Positions 34,143 through 41,596 of a stretch of DNA of 41,596 nucleotides are shown piece by piece. The translations under genes were made by a program, and so were the position numbers. This stretch comes from CAUZFZ01 sp963579025. Its GTDB lineage: Bacteria; Planctomycetota; Planctomycetia; Planctomycetales; Planctomycetaceae. Location: positions 1-41,596 of the forward strand of contig CAUZFZ010000092.1 of NCBI GenBank assembly GCA_963579025.1, in the 5' to 3' direction. Below the pieces are notes generated by a model. It searched no databases and was not told where the DNA came from. It saw nothing but the letters and a program-made list of their open reading frames with translations. How positions within the stretch are numbered: position 1 is the first letter of the stretch; each line of letters begins with the position of its first letter.

Positions 34143-34553
34143 CTAGAGATCCAGCTCGGCGACGTTGGTGTCGACCGTGTCTTCGGATTTCAGCAGGTCG
34201 ATGGCATCCTGCGTGGTGGCCGCGTGCGCGAAGTAGCTCAGCATGCGACTGGTCGAGAGCACATCCTCGACACCCTTCGTCAGATTGCAGATCACGAGCT
34301 GACCGTTCGTCCGATGCAGCTTGCGGTGTAGCGTGATAATTTTGCCCACGACGGAACTCGTGATGTACTGCACACCAGTCAGATCGAGCACGACCTTGCG
34401 GAAACCGTATTGATCGACAACCGCGAACAACTCGCGTCCGAGCTCTTCGATGTTTTGCTCGTCGTTGATCTGCGTGATGCCCACCGAAGCCACCACGACA
34501 TCATCGTGCTCGGCGAGTGTTAAGTATCGCGGCTTGAATTCCGACAGGCCCAT
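34143..34553 (-). CDS. STAS-domain protein (anti-anti-sigma factor family)
   Basis: 136 residues from an ATG at 34553 with GGGA upstream; a GTG at 34571 would add six residues. The STAS core contains VVLDLTGVQYITSSVVGKI, where the serine-rich loop after the DLTGV strand holds the usual phosphorylation serine. The fold matches RsbV/SpoIIAA proteins that release a partner from an anti-sigma kinase. No RsbW-like kinase or sigma gene is adjacent, so the pathway is unknown. The gene sits between mtaB and tmk. Confidence 0.88.
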   Translation of the reverse strand: MGLSEFKPRYLTLAEHDDVVVASVGITQINDEQNIEELGRELFAVVDQYGFRKVVLDLTGVQYITSSVVGKIITLHRKLHRTNGQLVICNLTKGVEDVLSTSRMLSYFAHAATTQDAIDLLKSEDTVDTNVAELDL

Positions 34554-34655
34554 TTTGTTGTCCCAGGTCACGAAGCCTAAATCTCAAAGACGATCCGTTG
34601 GAACCGACAATCATGGGCAGATTTGCAGCGAACGAAAAGGGATTCGCATGAATAG

Positions 34656-35948
34656 TTAGACCGCCCCGATACCCAAGCGGCTGGCAGTCAGTCGGTCACG
34701 CCCGGTTGATTCACCCCGAGCCACCACGAATTCGCCAAGGTCGGCTGCCGTTCCCGGAAGCTCCACCGGAGCGTACCGGCGATCCGTACCGCGAACCAGG
34801 CCCGGATTTTCTTTCAACTCACGTTCGATCAGGACTTCCAGCTCTGTCCCCAGCAGTGAAGCATAAAAATCCTCAGCCAGCTCGCGTTCCAGCTCGCTGA
34901 GAATTCGGACTCGCTCGCGGCGTACCTCTGGAGCGACCTGATCGGGAAACGTGGCTGCGGGCGTGCCTTTTCGCTGGCTGAACGGGAAGACATGAATCTT
35001 CATGAATCGAGCTTGGCGGCACGTGTCGAGTGTTTCTTCGAATTCCTGGTCCGTCTCACCGGGGAACCCGACGATCACATCGGTCGTGAAGGCCGGGTTA
35101 TCAAGCTGCTCGCGCATCTGGTCCACTCGGTCCAGAAACCTCTGCACGGAATACCGTCGCCGCATGCGACGCAGCACTGTTTCCGACCCACTCTGCAGTG
35201 CCGGATGAAACTGAGGACACAGATGCTCGCAGTCGGCCGCCGCTGCTATGAAGTCGTCGTTGACTTCCACGGCCTCGATACTCGACAGCCGCATGCGCCA
35301 GTCGCCGGGAATCCGGTCCAGATGTTTGAATAGATGCCACAAACGGAACGGTGGCTTTCCGGACCGGCCGCGCGTCGAATCGACGCCGTAGTGTCCGACA
35401 TGAATTCCCGTGAGCACGATTTCGCGGTAACCGTTGTCGATCAGCCGCCGCACTTCGGCCGCAATGTCTTCCGGCGAACGACTCTGCAGGCCCGGGCGGA
35501 CTGACGGGATAATGCAGTAGGTGCATCGCAGAATGCATCCGTCCTGAATCTTGACGTAGGCCCGTTTGCGACCACTGAACTCACTGATGCCGTCAGGAAT
35601 ATCGACGACGCCCAGTCGGTCCAGCACATCCGGCAGCTCACGCTTGTCGCGGACAATCTCGAAGACGCTGGGTAGGTCCTTGAGCGCGTCGGGCTCGCGC
35701 GTGGCATAACAGCCCATCACGATCGTTCGCGTTCCGGGGTTCTGCCGTGCCAGGCGGCGAATCAACTGGCGCCCCTTCGAATCCGCTTCGCCCGTAACGG
35801 TGCACGTATTGACGACGCACAGATCCGCCGGCTCGTCCTCCGCAGCCTCACGGAAGCCGTTTTGCTGAAGCGCCTCTTTGACGAGCTGCGTCTCGTACTG
35901 GTTGACTTTGCAGCCCAGAGTCACAAGTCGGCAGGTTCGCTCGATCAT
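34656..35948 (-). CDS. mtaB: tRNA t6A37 methylthiotransferase MtaB
   Basis: 430 residues from an ATG. The UPF0004 domain starts TLGCKVNQYET, the MtaB-type motif, with cluster cysteines C13, C49 and C80. The radical SAM cluster is C138-x3-C142-x2-C145 (CILRCTYC), and a TRAM domain lies near the C-terminus (LGTELEVLIERELKE). MtaB adds a methylthio group to t6A at position 37 of some tRNAs. MiaB and RimO are related, but the N-terminal motif favours MtaB. Leftward neighbours are a STAS gene and tmk. Confidence 0.94.
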   Translation of the reverse strand: MIERTCRLVTLGCKVNQYETQLVKEALQQNGFREAAEDEPADLCVVNTCTVTGEADSKGRQLIRRLARQNPGTRTIVMGCYATREPDALKDLPSVFEIVRDKRELPDVLDRLGVVDIPDGISEFSGRKRAYVKIQDGCILRCTYCIIPSVRPGLQSRSPEDIAAEVRRLIDNGYREIVLTGIHVGHYGVDSTRGRSGKPPFRLWHLFKHLDRIPGDWRMRLSSIEAVEVNDDFIAAAADCEHLCPQFHPALQSGSETVLRRMRRRYSVQRFLDRVDQMREQLDNPAFTTDVIVGFPGETDQEFEETLDTCRQARFMKIHVFPFSQRKGTPAATFPDQVAPEVRRERVRILSELERELAEDFYASLLGTELEVLIERELKENPGLVRGTDRRYAPVELPGTAADLGEFVVARGESTGRDRLTASRLGIGAV

Positions 35949-36040
35949 CGTTTCGTGGGATTCGGGTGTGATGCGGCAACAGGGTCAGGCACTATAGCCG
36001 CGTCCGGGACCGGCATCGAGCACTGGGGCTGACTCGCGCC

Positions 36041-36760
36041 TCAGCCTGGTGCGGCTTGCATGTGGTCGCGCAGCATTTCGACTGTGTCTTCAAGCGGCAG
36101 CCCGATCACGTTACTGAGACTGCCATCGACCTGAGTCACCAGCACGCTCCCGGCTCCCTGAATCGCATATCCCCCGGCCTTTCCTCGCGGCTCGCCCGTT
36201 GAGATATACCAGTCCAGCCAGTGGTCGATGTCGTCGCGAATCGTCACTTCCGTCCGGCACACACGAAATTCGGTGCTGGAATTCCCGACCGGGCCGAGTG
36301 TTGAAATCGACACACCACTCATGACGCAGTGTGTTCGGCCTGCCAGGTATTCGCGAAACCAGCCTCGGACGACCCGCTCCCAGTCGTCTTCGGGCGGCTG
36401 CCCGAACGCTCGCAGCAAACCATCATCACCACTGCCAATGATCGTCGTATCCGCGCTGATGACGATCCGATTCGCAGACCCGGCCAGTTCATCAACGGAA
36501 CTCTGCTGAGCTTCCAGTTGGCCAATGACGTCCCGCGCCTTCGCACTGACGATCTCCCGCAGTCGGTCCGCGAACTCGTCGAATGTGCTGACGCCGTCGA
36601 AACCTGCTTCGTCCGAATTCCGCGGCGGGCACACAATGATGCGATCCGGCGCCACAATCGTTCGCAACAGTTCGAGCCGCTGCGGCGACCGCGAGCCAAG
36701 AATCACAGGGCCAGAACTCAATCCGGCCGCATTGGATATCCGGCCTGTCACAAATGTCAT
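36041..36760 (-). CDS. maf: Maf-like nucleotide pyrophosphatase
   Basis: 239 residues from the ATG at 36760. The frame stays open to 36925, but that extension overlaps the promoter and would be much longer than the family. Maf motifs are ILGSRSPQRLELL (S23-R24-S25-P26), the acidic SADTTI strand and GEPRGKAGGYAIQGAG. Maf proteins hydrolyse modified or canonical nucleoside triphosphates to monophosphates. The insertion LGPVGNSSTEF makes the protein longer than the usual 190-200 residues. It lies 92 bases upstream of mtaB on the same strand. Confidence 0.92.
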   Translation of the reverse strand: MTFVTGRISNAAGLSSGPVILGSRSPQRLELLRTIVAPDRIIVCPPRNSDEAGFDGVSTFDEFADRLREIVSAKARDVIGQLEAQQSSVDELAGSANRIVISADTTIIGSGDDGLLRAFGQPPEDDWERVVRGWFREYLAGRTHCVMSGVSISTLGPVGNSSTEFRVCRTEVTIRDDIDHWLDWYISTGEPRGKAGGYAIQGAGSVLVTQVDGSLSNVIGLPLEDTVEMLRDHMQAAPG

Positions 36761-36880
36761 TTCGTCGCTGGTGCCTCCGGACGCCAAGGCTGCGGGCCGT
36801 CCGGCGTGATCGGTTGCAGGAGGTTCCAGAGAATGGCCAGAGAGTGGTAATCGGTCCATTGGTTCGTCGCAAGCGGCCGG

Positions 36881-36909
36881 TTGACGCTTCAGTGGAACGG
36901 CTCCATAAT
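36881..36909 (+). promoter_or_regulatory. Sigma-70 type promoter of the SRP RNA gene
   Basis: TTGACG (36881-36886) and CATAAT (36904-36909) are separated by exactly 17 bases, close to the consensus. The predicted start is near 36916, about 40 bases before the folded RNA core, so a processed 5' leader is expected. Confidence 0.75.
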
Positions 36910-36955
36910 CGCCACTTCGATTCACAGGCTGGCTTTCGATTTAACGGGAGTACGA

Positions 36956-37050
36956 GCCTGCCTCCGAGTGTGGTGGTGGCTGTGTGAACCGGGTCAGACG
37001 GGAAACCGAGCAGCCCTAAACGTAAGCGCCAGGTGCATGAGGGGGCAGGT
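36956..37050 (+). ncRNA. ffs: Signal recognition particle RNA, small bacterial type (4.5S)
   Basis: The domain IV hallmark is complete: GGG-TCAG-A-CGG-GAAA-CCG-AGCAG-CCC at 36991-37016, with the symmetric TCAG/AGCAG loop that binds Ffh and a GNRA tetraloop. The ends pair: CCTGCCTCC near 36957 with GGGGGCAGG at 37041-37049 (8 Watson-Crick pairs and one G-T). The length, about 95 bases, fits the small bacterial SRP RNA without an Alu domain. With Ffh it targets nascent membrane proteins to the membrane. The 3' arm is shared with the terminator stem that follows. Confidence 0.9.
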
Positions 37051-37066
37051 TCCTGCTCCCGTTTTT
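37041..37066 (+). terminator. Intrinsic terminator of the SRP RNA gene
   Basis: GGGGGCAGG (37041-37049), loop TT, and CCTGCTCCC (37052-37060) form a 9-bp stem with one G-T pair, followed by GTTTTT. The CMD gene starts 35 bases later. Confidence 0.85.
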
Positions 37067-37101
37067 CATGCGCGTGTGGCATTCCCGGCCGGAGATCAGA
37101 C

Positions 37102-37494
37102 GTGGAAACCGACTACGAAAAAGGCTACGCCCAGTTCGCTCGGATGGTCGGTGAAGAGAACATCGAAGCCCTGACGGCCCGCTTCCGATCGGTGTGCCCG
37201 GACTTCGAAACGGAAGTCGTCTCGGTTGTCGGCGGCAGAATCTGGACGCGCGAGGGAATCGACCTGAAAACTCGATCTCTGTGCAGCATCTGCGTTCTGG
37301 CCGCGCTGGGGCGGAACAACGCCCTGAAGCTGAATCTGAAGATGGCGCTGCGAAACGGCGCGACGATCGAAGAAATCTGCGAAGCCATCTTCCAGGTCGC
37401 CGTCTACGCCGGCTTTGCAGCAGCCTGGGACGCGCTGGAAAAACTTGAGGAAGTCCGCGCGGAAGCCGAGTCGCAGAGCGACGACGAATCCTGA
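37102..37494 (+). CDS. Carboxymuconolactone decarboxylase-family protein
   Basis: 130 residues from a GTG with GGAG at 37091-37094 (7-base spacing). The CMD/AhpD-like helical core is visible: RSLCSICVLAALGR, ALKLNLKMALRNGATIEEI and CEAIFQVAVYAGFAAAWDAL. A C-x2-C (CSIC) at the end of helix one resembles the AhpD redox pair, but the following His of AhpD is absent. Members include a beta-ketoadipate enzyme and peroxidase reductases; the reaction here is not decidable. The tail is acidic and disordered. Confidence 0.9.
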   Translation: METDYEKGYAQFARMVGEENIEALTARFRSVCPDFETEVVSVVGGRIWTREGIDLKTRSLCSICVLAALGRNNALKLNLKMALRNGATIEEICEAIFQVAVYAGFAAAWDALEKLEEVRAEAESQSDDES

Positions 37495-37732
37495 TCCCCG
37501 ACACAGCGGGGGCAGATGCGACCTGGTCGCAAGATCCTGCGAAACGGGCACAAGTCACGTGTCTGACGGCCGAACATGGCTGCGCCGGCAAGCGCGCTGA
37601 CGATTGGCCGCAAACCGTCACTTTCGGACGCTCGTGTCAGTCAATCCCGAGCAGGCAACCGCTTTGCCGAATTCCTCACACTGCGTCAGCAGATTCCGAC
37701 CACTTTCCGAATAGCGTGTATTTTTTACTGTC

Positions 37733-37829
37733 GCCCCTCCGGGCAACGCCGTTAAGGATTCTCGTTCCAGGGCTCCGCCCTGGAACGCACTGACTGTGAG
37801 GCTCCGCCTCACGCCCGCCGCTCCGCGGC
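37733..37829. repeat. Cluster of GCTCCGC-cored palindromes
   Basis: Four hairpins in a row: GCCCCTCCGGGC (37733-37744), GTTCCAGG-GCTCCGC-CCTGGAAC (37764-37786), TGAGGCTCCGCCTCA (37797-37811) and GCCGCTCCGCGGC (37817-37829). The last three share the core GCTCCGC inside different arms. The 380-base gap 37495-37872 contains no other feature. It ends 44 bases before the gene at 37873, so it may lie in its leader. Confidence 0.85.
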
Positions 37830-37872
37830 TGATACCCAGTGACCTTCATTTCAAATCCAAGGTGTTCTGCTC

Positions 37873-38640
37873 ATGTCGTCTAACGCCACAACGCTTGAGG
37901 TCAATCCCGAGGCCAAAGTCACTCTCGGCAAACGCATCTCGCTGATGAATGTGCGCTGGTATCGGCTCGTGCTGGCTGGACTTGCGATTCTGTGCGGTGG
38001 CGTTTTCATGATCTGGGAAAGCATCGACACGCAACGGGTGGAAAATGTCAGCCTCGTCGCTTTGGAAGCTGGCCGGATGCCCACAGCGAAGATGGTCAAG
38101 GTCTCGGGGCATCTGTTGAAACCGGAATCCGCGTGGAGAAGCGACGGAGCCATCGAACACGCGTTCGTTCCGATCGTGTCCGTCAACTGGGCGCCGGGTG
38201 ACCCGGTCGCCGCGGTCGCACGCCTGAGTGGGCACGAGTACGACGAGCTGGAAGAGTTCGCGCCGATCGAGGGACTGGTCAAGACGTTTCGTCTGGACAG
38301 CGAAATCAAGCGACTGATCGAACAGGTCGAACCGCACGTCACGCTGGCCGATTCGTACATCCTGATCGAACACGGTGCCAATCCTCAGATGATGCGTCGA
38401 TTCGGCGTGGTCGGGGCCGGCATCGGAATCGTCCTGCTGGGCATCGCGGTCTCAATCCTGTACTCGGAGGGCGAGCCCAAAGTCGACGAGTTCGCCGGTG
38501 ACCGCGCCCTGCGAGCAGCTGTCGGTCCGGACAACACCAGAATCACGGCCGCGGCCGCAACTCGCGACATGAGTGGCTGCGACGACGCCGTCCGACAGTG
38601 GTGCCAGCAACGCGGATTCAGCGGCTACCAGGAACGATGA
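37873..38640 (+). CDS. Protein with two transmembrane helices, function unknown
   Basis: 255 residues from an ATG with AAGGTG about 8 bases upstream. Helices lie at about 29-48 and 177-197, with an extracytoplasmic domain of about 125 residues between them (VKVSGHLLKPESAWRS, HAFVPIVSVNWAPGD). The C-terminus is cytoplasmic and charged. No family was recognised. It converges on the transporter gene (33 bases). Confidence 0.75.
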   Translation: MSSNATTLEVNPEAKVTLGKRISLMNVRWYRLVLAGLAILCGGVFMIWESIDTQRVENVSLVALEAGRMPTAKMVKVSGHLLKPESAWRSDGAIEHAFVPIVSVNWAPGDPVAAVARLSGHEYDELEEFAPIEGLVKTFRLDSEIKRLIEQVEPHVTLADSYILIEHGANPQMMRRFGVVGAGIGIVLLGIAVSILYSEGEPKVDEFAGDRALRAAVGPDNTRITAAAATRDMSGCDDAVRQWCQQRGFSGYQER

Positions 38641-38673
38641 TCTGACGACCCGCGAGGTGGCAATTGCCGTCTG

Positions 38674-39564
38674 CTATCCCAGGGCAAGTAGCACCACTCC
38701 GCAAACCATTGCTCCGGCTGCGATGACACGCCGCCGCGTGTGTGCTTCCCCGAGGAATCGGGCGCCGAGTATCGCTCCAATCAGAATGCTGATCTCGCGC
38801 GACGGAGCCACTGAGCTGAGTGGTGTGAACGACATGGCCGTCAGAACAAGGATGTATGACAGCGGTGCCAGGATCGCGACACCAATGACTTCTTTTCGGT
38901 GAGTTCGCCAGACCCTGCGGACATCGTCTCTGCGAGACAGTGCATGCGGAGTCAGCAGCAGGCAAACTCCGAAGTTCCCGAACAGTTCCAATAGAACGGG
39001 TGGCACGTTGAGTTCACTGACCGCGTATTTGTCCCACACACTGTAAGAGGCGATGCAGACGCCACACAGGAATCCCCACTTGATCGCGGCACGCGTTCTT
39101 CCGTCAGACTCGCGAGGCCCACTTCGCCAGGTCAGGAGCAACACACCGGCGACGACGAAAACCAGACCAACGATTGTTGGAAGCGATGGCCGCTCGTTGA
39201 GAATCACGACCGCCAGAATCGTCGAGAGTGTCGGACCCGTCCCGCGGGCCAGCGGATACACCAGCGACAGATCGCCAATGCGATAGCCGCGCTGCAGCAC
39301 GACGAAATACAGCAGATGCAGAACCGCCGTTCCGCACATGAACCAGAATCCGGTCCACCCGAAATCCGGCTTCTGGGTGAACCAGACGTAAGCAGCGATC
39401 GGCCAAAGCAAAGCGGACCCGCAGGCCGTGAACAACCAGACAAAAACTGATCCACCACCACCGGCCCGCTTGGCCAGCAGATTCCATACGGCGTGAATGA
39501 ACGCGGAACTCAGAACTAATACGACCGCGGTACTGGTCAACGGATCGGCCTTGCGAAGTGTCAA
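38674..39564 (-). CDS. EamA/DMT-family transporter
   Basis: Up to 296 residues from a TTG; a second in-frame TTG at 39540 follows AAGG and is equally plausible. About ten hydrophobic helices occur in two EamA repeats (for example AFIHAVWNLLAKRAGGGGS and SYSVWDKYAVSELNVP). The LVYPLARGTGP and SVAPSREISILIGAILGARFLGE segments are typical of the family's helix ends. Such inner-membrane proteins export metabolites or amino acids; the substrate is unknown. Confidence 0.88.
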   Translation of the reverse strand: MTLRKADPLTSTAVVLVLSSAFIHAVWNLLAKRAGGGGSVFVWLFTACGSALLWPIAAYVWFTQKPDFGWTGFWFMCGTAVLHLLYFVVLQRGYRIGDLSLVYPLARGTGPTLSTILAVVILNERPSLPTIVGLVFVVAGVLLLTWRSGPRESDGRTRAAIKWGFLCGVCIASYSVWDKYAVSELNVPPVLLELFGNFGVCLLLTPHALSRRDDVRRVWRTHRKEVIGVAILAPLSYILVLTAMSFTPLSSVAPSREISILIGAILGARFLGEAHTRRRVIAAGAMVCGVVLLALG

Positions 39565-40018
39565 ACGTGAACGGCGGAACTGTGGCCGGGACCTGATCTC
39601 ATCCGGACATTCCCACGAAGCTTCGTACGCGTTCCGTCCGCCGAAAGCAGGATAAACCCGGCACGTGACGCACTTGAACCAGGCTGGTTGATTGCGCCTG
39701 CACCGCGCGGGTGGTATTCAGAGGACTTCACCGGGTGCTGTTCATCGCACGCAGGCGAAGGTATTTCCGAACCATAATGCATGTTCGCGCCTGAACGACT
39801 TGGGTGGCCAGGAAGACTCGAAGTAGAGGGGGAAACGATTTCGAGTCGGAAAGGACACGCAGTATTCGGAAGAGGCTGACAGTCAGTGAATCTCCAACCC
39901 CTGGCCGGACTCAGCAAACTGGAATCCCAGTTCGTCTCACCTTCTCGCGCGTCGACTGTTGTAGCGAGTGGTGCCGATCAAAGTTCTGGCGGACTAGTCA
40001 CTTGCGCGATTGAATCGT
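39565..40018. other. 450-base gap downstream of the giant surface protein
   Basis: No supported gene. The clearest structure is a stem, GACTCGAA (39815-39822) with TTCGAGTC (39840-39847), around a 17-base loop. It is not followed by a T-run on either strand. A minus-strand open frame in 39561-39917 lacks a ribosome-binding site and family resemblance. Confidence 0.45.
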
Positions 40019-41596
40019 TCAATCTTCAAAGACGCGAACATTTTGAAAGATGCTTTGGGCATCAGCTGAGCGGATGTCGTGGTCCTGGACGAACACGAGA
40101 TGGTTGAAGCTGCCTGTGAGGAACTGGCCGACTGGAATGCGGTAGTGTTCGGAGTCCGGTGGGGTGTAGTCGTGGAAGTCCTGACGTCCCCAGCCTTGCG
40201 TGCCGTACAGCTGGAAGAAATCAGGCTGGGAGTTAATACCGTGCAGGTTGACGTCCGTATCAAACCCGATTCCGTGGATCTCACCTTCTCGGCTGCTCTC
40301 GAAATCAAACTCCAGAATCGTGTTCGGTGTCACCGTGTAAACGAAGTCGATTGCCTTCCAGTGATTCCCGTTCAGTTCAATCCCGTTACCACCTGGAAGT
40401 ACCGTGATCCCTCCAGAGAAATCCTGGCTTCCTGCTGCATAACTGCGAATCGTCACATCCTCGAAATCGATCGGACCATCGCCGATGTCTACCTGAAACG
40501 TACCGAGCACTCCGGCCGCCACGAAGTTGTCGCTGGTGTCGCTCACCTGGCTGGCAATCATCGAAACCGTGTAGGTTCCGTTGTCGGCAGCATCCCAACT
40601 TCCGCCCGGAGCCGTGATCCGGTATGTGCCTGTCTTCGGTGTCCCGTCCGAACTGGAACTCACCGAGACGAACGTTGCCGTCTGGCTGAACGCGTTCGGC
40701 CCCGTGACCTGAATGTCACCCGTGCCGATGTCCGACGCATCCACGGCCACGTTGTCCCGGTACTCCACCGTAATCGAGTGAGTGCTGCTGCTGGCACTCG
40801 TGATGTTTGACGCCGAGCCCGACGCCGTCGGACGTGTCGTGTCCACTCCCCCCGACCCGGATTCAAAGACGCGAACATTTTGAAAGATGCTTTGGGCATC
40901 AGCTGAGCGGATGTCGTGGTCCTGGACGAACACGAGATGGTTGAAGCTGCCTGAGAGGAACTGGCCGACTGGAATGCGGTAGTGTTCGGAGTCCGGTGGG
41001 GTGTAGTCGTGGAAGTCCTGACGTCCCCAGCCTTGCGTGCCGTACAGCTGGAAGAAATCAGGCTGGGAGTTAATACCGTGCAGGTTGACGTCCGTATCAA
41101 ACCCGATTCCGTGGATCTCACCTTCTCGGCTGCTCTCGAAATCAAACTCCAGAATCGTGTTCGGTGTCACCGTGTAAACGAAGTCGATTGCCTTCCAGTG
41201 ATTCCCGTTCAGTTCAATCCCGTTACCACCTGGAAGTACCGTGATCCCTCCAGAGAAATCCTGGCTTCCTGCTGCATAACTGCGAATCGTCACATCCTCG
41301 AAATCGATCGGACCATCGCCGATGTCTACCTGAAACGTACCGAGCACTCCGGCCGCCACGAAGTTGTCGCTGGTGTCGCTCACCTGGCTGGCAATCATCG
41401 AAACCGTGTAGGTTCCGTTGTCGGCAGCATCCCAACTTCCGCCCGGAGCCGTGATCCGGTATGTGCCTGTCTTCGGTGTCCCGTCCGAACTGGAACTCAC
41501 CGAGACGAACGTTGCCGTCTGGCTGAACGCGTTCGGCCCCGTGACCTGAATGTCACCCGTGCCGATGTCCGACGCATCCACAGCCACGTTGTCCCG
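40019..41596 (-). CDS. C-terminal part of a giant repeat-built surface protein (5' end outside window)
   Basis: At least 525 residues are open on the minus strand to a stop at 40019, with no start in the window. Two 279-residue copies are visible, each with an Ig-like module (SITVEYRDNVAVDASDIG, GTYTVSMIASQVSD) and a beta-sandwich module (IELNGNHWKAIDFVYTVTP, EGEIHGIGFDTD, FQLYGTQGWGRQDFHDY, FNHLVFVQDHD, IFQNVRVFE). The second resembles carbohydrate-binding-like domains frequent in planctomycete and cyanobacterial surface proteins. An extracellular or cell-surface role is likely. The binding ligand and total length are unknown. Confidence 0.85.
   Translation of the reverse strand, partial: RDNVAVDASDIGTGDIQVTGPNAFSQTATFVSVSSSSDGTPKTGTYRITAPGGSWDAADNGTYTVSMIASQVSDTSDNFVAAGVLGTFQVDIGDGPIDFEDVTIRSYAAGSQDFSGGITVLPGGNGIELNGNHWKAIDFVYTVTPNTILEFDFESSREGEIHGIGFDTDVNLHGINSQPDFFQLYGTQGWGRQDFHDYTPPDSEHYRIPVGQFLSGSFNHLVFVQDHDIRSADAQSIFQNVRVFESGSGGVDTTRPTASGSASNITSASSSTHSITVEYRDNVAVDASDIGTGDIQVTGPNAFSQTATFVSVSSSSDGTPKTGTYRITAPGGSWDAADNGTYTVSMIASQVSDTSDNFVAAGVLGTFQVDIGDGPIDFEDVTIRSYAAGSQDFSGGITVLPGGNGIELNGNHWKAIDFVYTVTPNTILEFDFESSREGEIHGIGFDTDVNLHGINSQPDFFQLYGTQGWGRQDFHDYTPPDSEHYRIPVGQFLTGSFNHLVFVQDHDIRSADAQSIFQNVRVFED
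40025..41596 (-). repeat. 837-bp near-identical tandem repeats
   Basis: One full unit (40025-40861) is followed by the next (40862 onward), cut by the window edge after 735 bases. I saw two base differences between them: one silent (GCC/GCT, Ala) and one missense (Thr/Ser in GQFLTGSF versus GQFLSGSF). The period is an exact multiple of 3, so the frame is kept. Confidence 0.95.

Noticed and set aside
39561..39917. 118-codon minus-strand open frame
   Set aside because: No ribosome-binding site, no recognisable domain, low-complexity composition; judged non-coding.

Overview
The window reads as a piece of a planctomycete chromosome. Reasons: high GC (roughly 58-60% by eye), a Tat-exported Gfo/Idh/MocA oxidoreductase, a large exported PQQ-type beta-propeller protein, paired von Willebrand A proteins with an N-terminal membrane anchor, a huge repeat-built surface protein, frequent GTG/TTG starts, and many palindromic intergenic repeats. 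No phage, transposase, plasmid or CRISPR gene is visible, so this is core chromosome with a few accessory loci. The genus cannot be fixed from the sequence.

Layout. Bases 1-3012 (minus) hold most of a NACHT-LRR protein, an NLR-like STAND ATPase, whose leucine-rich repeats run off the left edge. Bases 3531-9447 (plus) hold a large GH38-like protein, an exported PAP2-family phosphatase and a Tat-exported oxidoreductase ending in a clear terminator. hemW follows at 9665-10789. Next, on the minus strand, come a 64-residue protein and a nitrogen-signalling block: two PII proteins, each with the uridylylation tyrosine, and glnD. Then on plus: a pyrimidine nucleoside phosphorylase, a second PAP2 protein and a Cys/Pro-rich exported protein. 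Bases 18924-22882 (minus) encode two paralogous VWA proteins with TonB-like SxxxH membrane anchors.

The minus-strand run ligA - rluB-like - pyrK (27697 to 23068) is a likely operon. Its DNA ligase has a zinc finger split by a 170-residue internal duplication. A Nudix gene, a tiny zinc-ribbon gene that appears to start at ATC, and the 1011-residue beta-propeller protein follow. Bases 32331-36760 (minus) are housekeeping: maf, mtaB, a STAS protein, tmk, an MBL-fold hydrolase and a 29-residue basic protein. Between maf and a CMD-family gene lies an SRP RNA gene with its own promoter and terminator. The right end has a two-TM protein, an EamA transporter and the C-terminus of a giant surface protein made of near-identical 837-bp repeats.

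The loci most worth following up are the NACHT-LRR gene (near-identical repeats that vary mainly on the predicted binding face), the duplicated DNA ligase, the VWA pair with TonB-like anchors, and several genes too small or too unusual in start codon to be found automatically.
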